Source: Verrucomicrobiaceae bacterium (lineage in GTDB: Bacteria > Verrucomicrobiota > Verrucomicrobiia > Verrucomicrobiales > Akkermansiaceae). Taken from it: DNA of 64,000 nucleotides. Under the pieces are notes generated by a model. The model made no database searches and had not been told where the DNA came from. It worked only from the letters and a program-made list of their open reading frames with translations. A program made the translations under genes and the position numbers. Position 1 is the stretch's first letter. Every line of letters starts with the position of its first letter. Of the stretch, positions 1-10,300 are shown piece by piece. The stretch lies in assembly GCA_027491155.1 (NCBI GenBank), contig JAIXWR010000010.1, positions 1 through 64,000 on the forward strand, written 5' to 3'.

Positions 1-32
1 GCCTCGTCGTCGCGCCGCCAATCTATGCCCGA

Positions 33-278
33 AGAGCGGTTGCGTCCATAGACTCCTTGCACCACGTCTCCCGTCCCCTTGATCCAGATGGTCTCGACGA
101 TCCGACCGAAGCGGTCGAGGCCGGTGTACTTGTCGCCAGCCGTTCCGGTGCCGCCGTTCTGGTAGGTGAGATTGAGGTTGGAAGCCCCGTTGTAGTTCAG
201 ACCGACGAGGGTGCCAAGGCCGAGGTAGCGCATGCTGGCGACGACGGTGGTCGAGCCCGCGACGTCGGTCACCTGGTC
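33..278 (-). repeat. 246-bp inverted repeat, left copy (RHS core)
   Basis: Read on the minus strand, this segment aligns without gaps to plus-strand 13736-13981 (also 246 bp) at roughly 90% identity by eye. Both ends of the match are sharp: it begins at GACCAGGTGACCGACG and stops after GCAACCGCTCT. The two copies are about 13.5 kb apart in opposite orientation, so recombination between them would invert the intervening glycosyltransferase and RHS region. The copy here is part of the long RHS frame; the other is an isolated fragment. Confidence 0.9.
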
Positions 279-2366
279 CGGGCGGCTGAGGAAGCTGGCC
301 TGCGCGGAGGCGTAGGCGGTGCCGACCACCGCGCCGTTCGGGTAGGTAATGCCGGTGGGCCGCACGGTGTTGGCGCTGCCGTCGGCGAAGCTGTATTGGA
401 CCTTGAGGCTGGTCCCGGTGTTCACCGCTCCGGAGTGCTCCTGGTAATCGGTTGTTAGCTGGTTGAAATCGTTGTAGGCGTTGAGCACTTCGTTGACTTT
501 CGTGGTGCCGGCGGTGTCGCTGTAGCTGGTGGAGCGGCTCAGCCGTCCGCGATCGTCGTAGCCGCTCTCCAGTCTCCTGACGGCGGCATCCACACCGCTG
601 CCGACGGTCGTGACGGTGTCGGCGAGAAGCCTGGCGAGCTTGTCGTAGTCGTAGGCGTGGACCGATCCGTTCTGGTCGGTCATGCCGGTGACCTGGAGCT
701 GCCGGTTGTAGGCATAGGTCACCGCGTCGGTGCCGCCGCCGGGAAAGATCTTTTTCAGGACAAGACGGTTGCTGTGGAGCGCGGAGGCCGGCGAGGTGAC
801 GGGCCCCACGCCATGGACCCACTCGGTGACCTGCGTGCCGGTGCTGGAGTTTTCGCACTTGAGCTTCTTCAGCCAGCCGTCGTCGGTGTATTCGTAGCGG
901 GTGACGCGCACGGCGCTGCCACTCCCCGCCGCGTTATCGGTCTGGGTGACCAGCCGGTCCGCGGAGTCGTAGGCCCGGACGGTTTCCATCGACGCGGGAT
1001 CGATGGATTTGGTGGCGTTGCCCGCCGAATCGTATTCGGTGGTATTGACCAACACGTCGTCCGCGCGGGCGGGCACGGTGGCAGGGCGGGTCCAGGCGGA
1101 AGCGCCGTTGGTCCCGTAATTCGCGGTGGCGATGCCGCGGCCGATGGCGTCGGAGTAGCTCGCGGCATAGCTGACCCGCGCCTGGGGCGAGGTCGAGGGC
1201 GTGCCGAGTTCGCCGGTGGCCGATGTGGAAGTGTCGTCGAAGCGGGCACGGGAGGTGGTGGAGAGGAGGTTGCCCGCGGCGTCCCACGCCATGGCCTGCT
1301 GCTCCATCACGATGGCGTTGGCCATGCTGGAGGGATCGGATCCGGGGGTGAACCCGGAGGGCTCGTAGGCCAGGAACGACTTCAGGGTGCGGCCGACCGC
1401 GTCGAAGGTCGAGGCGATGAAGAGAGCGCTGCCGGACGGGGCGCTGCGGGCGACCTGAGCGGCGGCCTCGTAATAGACGTTGGACACCTGGGGATTGTAG
1501 GCGGTGCCGCTGCTGTTCACCGCGTAAACGCTGGTCCGGTACTGGCGGCCGAGAACGTCATGGTCGGTGGTCTGGCGGGAGATGGTGTTCCCGCTTGCCA
1601 CGGAGGTTTTATACCCGGTCGAGGCGACCACGAGGTTCCGGTTGTCGTATTCCTGCTTCTGGATGAGCGTGGTCGTGCCGCCGTCCATCTCCACGGTGGT
1701 TTCCGACTCGGACTGGCGGTTGCGCCAGTCGTAGCGGTAGTCGGTCACCCGGTCGTTGCCGGTCGTGCCGTCCACCGGGAGGGTGACCTTCGTCAGGTTC
1801 CCGTCGTCGTCGTGCTGGTTGACGCGGGTGACGGTGAGACCGGCGCTGGTGCCGAGTTCTTCCTGCACCGCCCACCCCATCGCATTGTAGGTGGTCTTGT
1901 CGACGGTGCCGCCGGCGCAGGTGGTCTGGTTCTGCCGGCCCGCGCTGTCGTAGGCGAAGAGCTTCTTGCCGTAGTTGGTCGATTGCGTGCCTTGACCGGT
2001 TGCCGGGATGAGGAAGTAGTTCCACTGCTCCTTGAGCTCGGACTTCTGGTCGGTGAGCGAAAGGCTCCAGCGGACCCAGTTGACGCGGTCGTAGGTGGTG
2101 GACGGTGCCGGGATGCCGCCAGCCGTCCATTTCGCGTCATAGCTGGAAGCCATCTTCCACCCGCTGTAGCCGGACGGAGGCGCGAGGTTGGGCTCCGTGA
2201 CAGTCACCGGGCCGATGGCATGCTCGGCGCCGTCCGATACCTTGACGTAGCCTCGGAAGCTCACCCGGCTCCCTTCGCGATCCTTGTAGTAGGTCCACGA
2301 GGCGGTGCGGACGTTTTCGGAAGTTCCATCGGGCAGGATCGCGGCGTGGGCGTGTAAGCTTCCCCG

Positions 2367-3248
2367 TCAACGGGACATTTCAGAAGTAGAGTTCCGGGCG
2401 GTTGGTTTCAGTTCGGGGTTGGTTTGTTGTCTCAGTCTGAATTGGCGTGGTGGGAGGTTTCCGAGGGATGCGTGGGGGCGCTCTTCGTTGTAGGCGATCA
2501 TCCATTGGTGGGTGATCTCGCGGACTTGTTCGAGCGAATCGAAGAGGTGGGCGTCGAGCACCTCGGTGCGGAAAGTGCGGTTGAAGCGTTCGATGTAGGC
2601 GTTCTGGGTCGGTTTGCCCGGTTGGATGTGGTGGAGGGTCACGCCGTGGCGTTCGCACCAGGCGACGAGCTTGGCGGAAATCAGTTCAGGGCCGTTGTCG
2701 ACGCGGATCTGGGCGGGCAGCGGTCGGCTGTCGCGGAGTTGATCGAGAACCCGCACGACCCTTTCGGCGGGCAGCGAGGTGTCGATTTCGATGGCAAGGG
2801 CTTCGCGCACTCCTTCGTCGACGATATTGAGGGTCCGGAAGCGTTTGCCCCAGCAGAGGGTGTCGTGCATGAAGTCCATCGACCACAGGAGATCCGCCTG
2901 CGGCGGAGCATCGAGGGGTTGTCTGACGCGGGCGGGCAGGCGCTTCTTCGCCCGTCTGGGTAGATTGAGCTTCATGGCCAGATAGACACGCCGAACCCGC
3001 TTGTGGTTCCAGTCGTGGCCCCGCTGGCGCAGCCAATGGAAGCACTTCCAGAATCCCCAGCGGGGATGCCGGCCGACCAATTCGTTGAGGGCTTCGACGA
3101 CCGGGCCGTCGCGGGCGGCGAGGTCCCGCTCCGGCCGATACCAGTTCGCTCGTGCGAGACCGATTGCCTCGCACGCCCGGCTGACCGGTAGGGACTTCTC
3201 CTCGATCAGCCAGCCGACCGCCTCGCGGCGTTCGGCCGGCGTCAGAGC
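2367..3248 (-). CDS. IS3-family transposase OrfB (DDE integrase domain, made as OrfAB by -1 frameshift)
   Basis: 293 residues counted from the slip site, continuing as ALTPAERREAVG. A HTH_21-like region (about residues 45-105) is followed by an rve integrase core. The catalytic acids lie in LLWSMDFMHD, IRVDNGPEL and NAYIERFNRTFR, giving the D-D-(35)-E triad. It has no convincing start of its own, so expression through the frameshift with OrfA is likely. The stop lies within 14 bp of the right terminal repeat, as is normal for this family. Confidence 0.93.
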   Translation of the reverse strand, partial: ALTPAERREAVGWLIEEKSLPVSRACEAIGLARANWYRPERDLAARDGPVVEALNELVGRHPRWGFWKCFHWLRQRGHDWNHKRVRRVYLAMKLNLPRRAKKRLPARVRQPLDAPPQADLLWSMDFMHDTLCWGKRFRTLNIVDEGVREALAIEIDTSLPAERVVRVLDQLRDSRPLPAQIRVDNGPELISAKLVAWCERHGVTLHHIQPGKPTQNAYIERFNRTFRTEVLDAHLFDSLEQVREITHQWMIAYNEERPHASLGNLPPRQFRLRQQTNPELKPTARNSTSEMSR

Positions 3249-3508
3249 TTTTTTTCGATGAGCTCCTTCAGCGCGTGGTTCTCCATCGCGAGGTCGGCAT
3301 ACATCCGTTTGAGCTTGGAGTGCTCGGCTTCGAGCTCCTTGATGCGCTTGAGTTCGGCAACGCCCAAGCCGCCGTACTTGCTCTTCCAGTTGTAATAGGT
3401 CGGCTGGCTGATGCCGTGCTTGCGGCACACGTCGGCGACCTTCAAGCCGCTGTCGGCCTCCTTGAGGATCGCCACGATCTGGCTCTCGGTGAATCGGCTC
3501 TTCTTCAT
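3242..3508 (-). CDS. IS3-family transposase OrfA
   Basis: 88 residues. The N-terminal helix-turn-helix (about residues 5-50: RFTESQIVAILKEADSG, then DVCRKHGISQPTYYNWKSKY) should bind the terminal repeats. A leucine-rich coiled segment (about 55-88) mediates multimerisation. The last codons read gaa aaa aag ctc tga. The A_AAA_AAG heptamer (3254-3248) allows a -1 slip into OrfB just before the stop, giving the OrfAB transposase. Confidence 0.93.
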   Translation of the reverse strand: MKKSRFTESQIVAILKEADSGLKVADVCRKHGISQPTYYNWKSKYGGLGVAELKRIKELEAEHSKLKRMYADLAMENHALKELIEKKL

Positions 3509-3899
3509 CGGTTCGGTTCTGTGGTCCCGACCCGGAGGCTCTCATTTCAAACTGTCCCATGCGAGGGGAAGCTTACAGGCGGGGCCAAGTTCCCTCACGA
3601 CGCGTCCGCGGTCGTCCAGAGTGTAGTCGGTCTGCAGGTTGAGCTTCCCGCTCCCGGCATCGGCGATCCGCTGCGTCATGCCGCCGCGGGCCTTGTCGTA
3701 CTGGTAGGTGGTCACCGTTCCGCGCTCGTCGGTGGAGCTGGTGAGGTAGCCGCCGCTGTCAAAATCCGAAACCCGGGTGTAAGTGATGCCGCGGCCGTTC
3801 TCGGAACTGCTCACCACCGGCAGCGTGGTCGTCCGGCGGCTGATCTGCGCCGTGGTCCCATGCCAGAGGCATGATTCGGGATCCAAGCGCTTCCGAAAA

Positions 3900-4769
3900 T
3901 TACTCCCCATTCAGCCTGAAAACATGGTCAATTCTGGCGGTCACTAAACGCATTTTCTCCCGATCATCTATAACTTTGTCGAGTTTCTCGATAAAACTCT
4001 CTCTATCGATAGCCACTGAAATGACTAAATCCCGGATCTGGTCCGCAGGGGTCTCGGGATTTATAATCTGAGTGATAAACAAGTCAGCGTCGACTACGGT
4101 TGAGCCTGCGACGACCTTGTAATTCAGCTCTTTTCCGTTCTTGACGAAAGCAGCCTCTCCGCTGGGATCGATCTTAAAGCTGAAGCGGTCCGCCCTGGCA
4201 CCCTCCCCCTCCATTGCCATCACTTCAAATGAGTTTAATCCAACCACTTTTGCTGACTTTACTTTTCCGTCCCAATGAAGTTCCTTCATCTGCTCAGGGT
4301 AAAAGTCCCTAATGTAAACAAAATTCCTAATGTGCCAGCAGTCTTTCGCGAGGAGTAGAAGCTCAAGATGTAGTTGGCCTTTGCCGACCGGTGGTGGCTC
4401 TTTAGACGAGTGCAGGTAAAAAAAACCGTAACCTCCAAAAAACAACATGGCTGCTTCGTTTGCCTCTCGAAATACGTCAACAAGTCTAGGATGATCTAAT
4501 CCTGGGGAGTTTTCTGGGAGCCGGGCATCAAAGCGGCATAGCCTCTCGCCATCGACCTCCGTCACCTCGTATTCCTCTAAAGAAGTCCTTGAAAACTCGT
4601 AGGTTTTGCCATTTTTTACCAAGGTCGTAATGATCCCCACATTTATGCCCGCCTGTACGACGCCCCCCTTCTCAGGCTCGGCGAGAGCAGGGTCCGGTTG
4701 CGCGTGCGACTGACAGACGAGAAAGAAGATCGCCAGCACTCTCGCCGATTTAATATTTGAAACAATCAT
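3900..4769 (-). CDS. Secreted protein of unknown function
   Basis: 289 residues. The N-terminus has a lysine-arginine stretch, a hydrophobic core (VLAIFFLVCQ) and an Ala-x-Ala-type site (SHAQP), a Sec signal peptide. I recognise no family in the rest. Its ATG overlaps the stop of the upstream gene (ATGA at 4769-4766), so the two are translationally coupled. GC is visibly lower than in the flanks, which suggests acquisition together with the upstream gene. Its 3' end abuts the truncated RHS core, so this junction may be a recombination point. Confidence 0.75.
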   Translation of the reverse strand: MIVSNIKSARVLAIFFLVCQSHAQPDPALAEPEKGGVVQAGINVGIITTLVKNGKTYEFSRTSLEEYEVTEVDGERLCRFDARLPENSPGLDHPRLVDVFREANEAAMLFFGGYGFFYLHSSKEPPPVGKGQLHLELLLLAKDCWHIRNFVYIRDFYPEQMKELHWDGKVKSAKVVGLNSFEVMAMEGEGARADRFSFKIDPSGEAAFVKNGKELNYKVVAGSTVVDADLFITQIINPETPADQIRDLVISVAIDRESFIEKLDKVIDDREKMRLVTARIDHVFRLNGE

Positions 4770-6052
4770 GGTTTTGGCGTGTAAGTCAACTTATGAAGGG
4801 ACCTTAGATCCCGGGGCTGATAAACCACCCTCGTGAGCCCCGCCCAAGTGTACATGTAGGTATACCAAGAGACAGCGCGGTTTTCGTAATCGGCTCGGTC
4901 GTTCCCGGATACCCCATAAGAAGGGTCGTAAAGTTTGTCGAATGCCGTCGCGATTGTATGCCCATCCCATGTCTTAAAAGGGGTGCCAGGGCCTTGTCCT
5001 CCATTTATAGGAGCACCACTCCAAGACATGGAGCTACCTACTACGATCCAACGACTGCCTAGGTGAGCCTTGCCGTCGTCGAAGATCATATGACGCGATG
5101 TAACATCAACAGCCTGAGATGGGTATGCGTGAACCCTGAGAACATCACGGAAAAGATCGGCCCATTCTTCACAGACGCCAGTGCCATATTCAAGAACATC
5201 ATCCGTAAGCGAGGGTGACCCGGGATAAAATGTCATATTGCCTCCATCCAAAAAGCCCGTTTCCGAGTTGATCCGCTCCATTGCCTTAGTGCTGAAATCG
5301 TTCCAGATTAAATCCGTTACGTGGGCACCATTACTGCCTGCATATCCGTTCGGTTGGTGGCACGCATAATAGAACAGGGATTCTTTGTTGCCCCGCAAGC
5401 AAGTTGGAGTGGCAACTGTTAGGTAAATTCTGTGTTGACTCACCTCGAAGACAGTTGGAGCCTTATCTTCTTGCTTTATTTCCCACTCAAGGCTGAAGGT
5501 GCCAATCCCAGGGCCGTAAAAACGAATCTCCGGAGGGAACGCTTTAAGAGCCTGATGCGGCCCATATACGCAATTGTGCGTTCCTGGGCCTCGGGTATAG
5601 GATTGGGCTGGAAGATGAACTCCATCTACTCCAGTTGCCAAAATTAGCCAAGAAACGGTCTCGCCTTCCGGGCAAAACACTTCCGCCTCAAACTTCATCT
5701 CGACGATGGGGGTACTTCCTCTTGTGTAGGCAGTTGGGTATCGCCGTGGGAAGTCAAGGGGGTTGATTGGATTAGTGTAGTGTGGCGCAGCAAGAGAATC
5801 AGCGGTGACATCGGTTTTTAACGTGTGATTAGTTCCACCAGAAAAAGATATTTCTCTAAGTGTGGGGAAAACAGACTTTGAGCTAGGGGGGGAACTCGAC
5901 GAGCTGGAGCTGCTCGACGAGGAGGAGGACGAGCTCGAGGAGCTGGAGCTGCCCGACGGGGACGAGGAGGAACTAGAACCGCTCGGCTCGGAACTCGACG
6001 ATGAAGAACCGGGGAAACCGGACGAGGACGAACTGGAGGAAGAGGAATCCAT
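4766..6052 (-). CDS. Serine-run protein with a transglutaminase-like domain
   Basis: 428 residues. The first ~60 are almost pure serine runs broken by Pro/Gly (MDSSSSSSSSSG, then longer runs), followed by a beta-rich region and a C-terminal domain with transglutaminase/papain-like features: GVCEEWADLFRDVL (Cys, about residue 305) and TWDGHTIATAFDKLYDPS (His then Asp). These fit a Cys-His-Asp triad. No ordinary signal peptide precedes the serine run. A longer reading extending to 7195 was rejected because its N-terminus is antisense to a glycosyltransferase gene. GC is lower than in the surroundings. It is coupled to the downstream secreted-protein gene and lies near RHS sequence. Whether it acts as an enzyme or as a toxin-like module is unknown. 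Confidence 0.7.
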   Translation of the reverse strand: MDSSSSSSSSSGFPGSSSSSSEPSGSSSSSSPSGSSSSSSSSSSSSSSSSSSSSPPSSKSVFPTLREISFSGGTNHTLKTDVTADSLAAPHYTNPINPLDFPRRYPTAYTRGSTPIVEMKFEAEVFCPEGETVSWLILATGVDGVHLPAQSYTRGPGTHNCVYGPHQALKAFPPEIRFYGPGIGTFSLEWEIKQEDKAPTVFEVSQHRIYLTVATPTCLRGNKESLFYYACHQPNGYAGSNGAHVTDLIWNDFSTKAMERINSETGFLDGGNMTFYPGSPSLTDDVLEYGTGVCEEWADLFRDVLRVHAYPSQAVDVTSRHMIFDDGKAHLGSRWIVVGSSMSWSGAPINGGQGPGTPFKTWDGHTIATAFDKLYDPSYGVSGNDRADYENRAVSWYTYMYTWAGLTRVVYQPRDLRSLHKLTYTPKP

Positions 6053-6292
6053 GGCGATCAGGAGTGGGAGGGAGAGAGGAAAATCGCCTCCAATGAGACA
6101 ATGGAAACTTATCTCCAAGGCAACCCACACCTCGGAATTCGTCAACGAATTTCGACCAAAAGATGCGCAATTCACGATATCGTCACAGAACCGCCGGGGA
6201 TACGGCAAGCTGGTCCGAGTTCCCGCTTGCCACCCCAGCCCGCGCTCGTGCAGTAGTGGAATCACCGCCGGAGAAGCTCTCCCGAAAACGCC

Positions 6293-7339
6293 GTGTCCCT
6301 TCCCATTCCACGACTCTACGTTCACGGGTTCCCGGGCCTTTATGGAGGTGCGGGAACCGAGCTGCATCATCAGATCATCGCCTGGCTGCACTTGGGAATT
6401 GAGGTTCATCTCGTTCCGACCAATGACGGATTCAGGAACGAGCCGCTGTTTCCGGAGATGCAGGAGAGGAGGGTCAAGATACACGGCCCCAACGACTTTG
6501 GTGCGGTCGAAGCCGGCGACCCGGTCCTTGGATTTTGCAACGCGGAGTTCCTGCAGGCGTTGCCGGAAATCCGCCGACGCACCCGCCGGACCGTGTTTCT
6601 CAACTGCATGACCTGGCTCTTCGACAAGGAACGCGAGGCGATGGCACGCGGACAAATCGGGATGTTCCTCTACCAGAATCCCGCCGTACTTGAAAAGCAC
6701 CGCTCTGAACTGCGTGCTCTGAATGACGATCCCGCCATCGCGTTCGCCTCCTTCAAGCCCTACTTCGCGGCCGAGCGGTTCCCGTATGTTGAAGCAAGAA
6801 ATTCGGACCACTTCGGCTGTGGCCGGATCTCCCGGCAAGATGCGGACAAATTCTCCCGGAACACGCTCCACATCTACGAGTACTTCGTCGCTCCGAAGTG
6901 GAAGAAGGGGCTTTTCCTCGGGTTCGACCACCGCAGCGAAGAGAAGATCGGCAAGCCCTACGACTGGATCCGCTGCGCGCGGGACCATCACGAGGTTTCC
7001 CAGCAGGAGTTCTACCACCACTGCGAGATCATCCTCCAGCCGAGCGATACGACCGAAAACTGGCCGCGCATCGGCTTCGAGGCCATGGCCAGCGGCAGCG
7101 TGCTGGTCGTCGACAACCGGGGCGGCTGGCAACAGATGGTGGATCACGGTAAGACCGGCTGGCTCTGCGACCACGAAAGGGACTTCATCTACCATGCGAG
7201 CAAGATGGCCTACGAACCGAACTTGAGGGCCGACATGGCGGAGGCGGCGCGCGAGCGAGGCCAGCTCCTGGGCGGCCTTGAGCAGTCCTGCGCCTCATGG
7301 GCGGAAGTCTTTGAGCAAATGTCGAAGCTGCCGGAATGA
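6293..7339 (+). CDS. Glycosyltransferase, GT4-like
   Basis: 348 residues from a GTG start. The N-terminus has the glycine-rich donor/acceptor loop (PGLYGGAGTELHHQ). The C-terminal Rossmann half carries the family-4 signature GFEAMASGSVLVVDNRGG with the Glu-x7-Glu-type position partly altered, then a WLCD segment. It probably transfers a sugar from a nucleotide donor to a surface glycan in the cytoplasm. It is first in a three-gene operon and its stop overlaps the next start (ATGA at 7336). It is divergent from the serine-run gene across 240 bp in which I see no clear promoter. The acceptor cannot be predicted. Confidence 0.85.
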   Translation: MSLPIPRLYVHGFPGLYGGAGTELHHQIIAWLHLGIEVHLVPTNDGFRNEPLFPEMQERRVKIHGPNDFGAVEAGDPVLGFCNAEFLQALPEIRRRTRRTVFLNCMTWLFDKEREAMARGQIGMFLYQNPAVLEKHRSELRALNDDPAIAFASFKPYFAAERFPYVEARNSDHFGCGRISRQDADKFSRNTLHIYEYFVAPKWKKGLFLGFDHRSEEKIGKPYDWIRCARDHHEVSQQEFYHHCEIILQPSDTTENWPRIGFEAMASGSVLVVDNRGGWQQMVDHGKTGWLCDHERDFIYHASKMAYEPNLRADMAEAARERGQLLGGLEQSCASWAEVFEQMSKLPE

Positions 7340-10300
7340 ATGCCGCCGCACACGATGACACGGGGGTCGATCTCGACCCTCTGGATCCCGGCGAAGTCCA
7401 CGGGCTGTGGATCGGCGAGCGGCTATCCCTTCTTGGAGAGCTTTGCATCCGCTCGTTCCTGTACCACGGGTTTCGCTTCAAGCTGTTCACCTACGGCCCG
7501 GTGGAAAACGTGCCCGATGGTGTCGCGATTCTCGACGCCGGAATGATCCTGCCGGCCAACGAGGCCTTCGTTCACAAGACCGGGAGCCTTGCACCCGCCG
7601 CGGACTGGTTCCGATACCGCTTCCTCCACCGGCACGGGGGCGTGTGGGTGGACATGGACCTGATTTGTCTCAAGCCGTTCCGAATCCAGCGCGTGCCTTG
7701 GTTCGCCCGGGAGAACGGCAGCACGGTCGCCATCGGACTTCTCGCGTTTCCGCCGGGGCATGAGTTTCTTCGCGAGATGGAGCGTCTGGCTGCCGATCCA
7801 GCCGCGGTCATGCCCTGGGACACCGACGAGCAGGCACGGGTGAAGGCGGAATTGATGCGTTCCATGACTGGCGTTGCGGAACGCCGGACGGCTGTGGATT
7901 GGGGGTCGGCGGGGCCGGGGGAGTTTACAAGGGCACTCGGGCACTTTGGCTTGTTGGGTCACGCCGCGGCTCCCTCGTCGGTCTATCCGGTCCACTACGG
8001 AGTGTGGAGGCATCTCTATGATGGCACGCTTCGGTTGGATTCCCCGGTATTCGAGCAATCCTTCGCGATTCATCTGTGGGGTGAGCTGACACGCAGGGAG
8101 CCCGATGCACTGGCGAACCTTGCAGCGGACAGCGTTGTTGCCGGCTTGATGGAGCAGCATGGGATTTCCCTTGCCCGGTTGCCTTCCGCATCGCCTCCGG
8201 AAGCGGGTTCAAGCCAGCGGATCCTGGTCGGCGTTTGCAGCGCGCGCCCGAATTCCGAGCGGCGTCAGGCGGTGCGTGAAACCTGGATGTCGTGCCCGGC
8301 GGAGAATATCGAGGTCGTCTTCTTTGTCGGAGAAGGTGCACATCCGCTCGAAGCTACCGGCGACATTGTCGTGGTCCAGGCACGCGATGACTACGACCAC
8401 CTGCCTGAAAAGGTGCAGGAATTCGTCCGTGCTGCGCTCGACCGGGACTTTGACTGGCTCTTCAAGTGCGATGACGATACCTACGTCGATCTCTCCCGGC
8501 TCCACGAGCTGGCTTTCCGCGACTACGATCTCGTCGGCAATGACTTCATCGAATCCCGGGGAGCACCGAGTGGCGGAGCGGGGTATTTTCTCACCCGCCG
8601 GCTGGCGGCGCTATTGGCCGCCGACCACCGTCTGCCGAAGACCGGAGCGGAAGATCTCATCGTAGGTGATGCCGCCCGAGTCATGGGAGCCAGCCTCAAG
8701 GGAACCCGCCGGCTTTGCTGGAACACCGCGCGCTTCCCGCAAGCGGAGAACGATGTCGTGACATCGCATTGGTGCTCTCCGCAGCGGTTGCGGGTGATTC
8801 ATGAGATCCGCCATTCGGAGGCGTCCGAGGTCGAGGCGGTCCATCGCCACTGGAGGGACCGGATCAAGCTCTTCCCCAGCGGCTCGTTCACCCGGTGCTC
8901 GACGGAATGCAGCGGGACCTGGACCGCCGTTGCCGATGGCGTCATCCGGTTGAAATGGTTCTCGTGGCCCGAGGAATCGCTGGTGCCGGAGCTGGCATCC
9001 GGAACCGACTCCCGAAACATTCCGCGTTACCGTTGTGTGAGATCGACCGTCGAAAGGCTCGCCGTCGAACTAGCCGGCGGCCTCGGCAACCAGATGTTCC
9101 AGTATGCACACGGTCTCGCGCTTGCTCGCGAGATGGGGGTGGAACTCAAGCTCGTTTTTGCCGATTACGGCCGGCCCTTCGGATTGCACCATTTCGGTCT
9201 CACACTCGATCCGGCTCCGCATGTAAAGCCGGAAGTCATCCGTCATGACGGTGACTTCGACGAGACGGCCGAGTGGCCCACCCTCGTCCGGCTTCGCTCG
9301 ACCACCGCGAGTTCCGTGAAGATCGCCGGCTACTTCCAGAACGAGGGATACTTCCGGCCGGTCGCGGCGGAGGTCCGCGAGCGGTTCCAGCTCCCGCCTC
9401 TCGATCAATACAAGGAGCCTGCGGGCACGCCGGTTTGCGTCCATGTGCGGCGGGGCGACTTCGTGAGAAGCGGTCTGCACGACCTTTGCCGCCCGCAATA
9501 CTACCTCGACGCGATTCTCCTGATGCGCGCGCTGGTGGCAGATCCCTACTTCATCGTTGTCTCGGACGATCCCGAGTGGTGCCGCGAAACCCTGGCCGAC
9601 GTGCCCGGAACTCGGGTGATCGGCCCGGTCGACGAGCTAACCACCCTTCGGATCATGTGCTCGTGCAAGGCGTTCATCCTTTCCAACAGCACCTTCGGCT
9701 GGTGGGGAGCATGGCTGTCGGATGCCCGCCCGGTGGTCGCGCCTTCAAGGTTTCTCGCGGGACGGCCCTGGAACATCTGCCCCGATCATTGGATCCAGCT
9801 TCCGGCGGAGGGAGCCGGCGGCTCCCGCCCGGGGCGACCTCCGCGCCCGATGTTTCTGATCTACGGTGCTCCGCGTTCGGGGACGACACGGCTTTGCCAT
9901 GAACTGGATGCCCGGGCACCCCGGGGTTTCCGCGTGTTCAACGAGCCCTTCCATCCTTACCCCGCGGCGCGCCAAGCTTACGGCAGCGATTGCGAGGACC
10001 CCGCGCCGGAAGAGGCGGGTCGCTGGCTCGAAGAAAGGTCCGGGATTGCAGGAATCAAGCTGGTGGCCAACCGGACGGACTCGGTCATCGCCAATCGATT
10101 CCATGAAATGTTTGCCCGGGTCGTCATCATCAACCGGGATCCGGTCGATATCGCCATCAGCCTCGAGGCTGCCACACTCACCGGCCAATGGAATCGCGGG
10201 GACGGAATTTCAACAGAAAGCAATCCTCCCCGGGTTCGGGTCTCGTTGGCGACCAAGGAAAAAGTCAGGGAGTTCCTCGGCAACCTTGAAACTTTCCGCC

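Larger units (their letters stand above)
2353..3577 (-). mobile_element. Complete IS3-family insertion sequence (IS407-like)
   Basis: A 1225-bp element with imperfect terminal inverted repeats: both ends begin TGTAAGCTTCCCC, then CGGGACATTT-like against TGGGACAGTTT-like sequence. It is flanked by the direct repeat GGCG (2349-2352 and 3578-3581). It encodes OrfA and OrfB in overlapping frames with an A_AAA_AAG slip site, the IS3-family pattern. A 4-bp target duplication and the OrfA sequence are most like the IS407 subgroup. It lies in the same orientation as the RHS gene. Intact ends and frames suggest a recent, possibly active copy. Confidence 0.95.
1..3910 (-). pseudogene. RHS/YD-repeat protein gene, 5'-truncated and split by an IS
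   Basis: Reading leftward, 3910-3578 and 2348-1 join into one open frame (about 890 codons) that continues past the left edge. The translation is typical RHS/YD-repeat sequence, with motifs such as YDSAGRQNQTT and LDDRGRVVREL. RHS proteins are large secreted shells that often carry a variable toxin tip at the C-terminus. Removing the IS and one copy of its GGCG duplication restores the frame exactly. A stop codon lies directly upstream of the ATG at 3910 and the first 10 bases overlap the end of the upstream gene. The usual signal peptide and N-terminal region are absent, so the gene looks 5'-truncated by recombination as well as IS-interrupted. Its sequence at 278-33 recurs inverted at 13736-13981. 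Confidence 0.85.

Noticed and set aside
657-2357. Long plus-strand open frame (566 codons)
   Set aside because: It is antisense to the RHS frame, which shows clear YD-repeat motifs. High GC keeps the opposite strand open.
6053-7195. N-terminal extension of the serine-run protein up to 7195
   Set aside because: That extension is antisense to the glycosyltransferase at 6293-7339, whose motifs are clear. The ATG at 6052 gives a sensible start.
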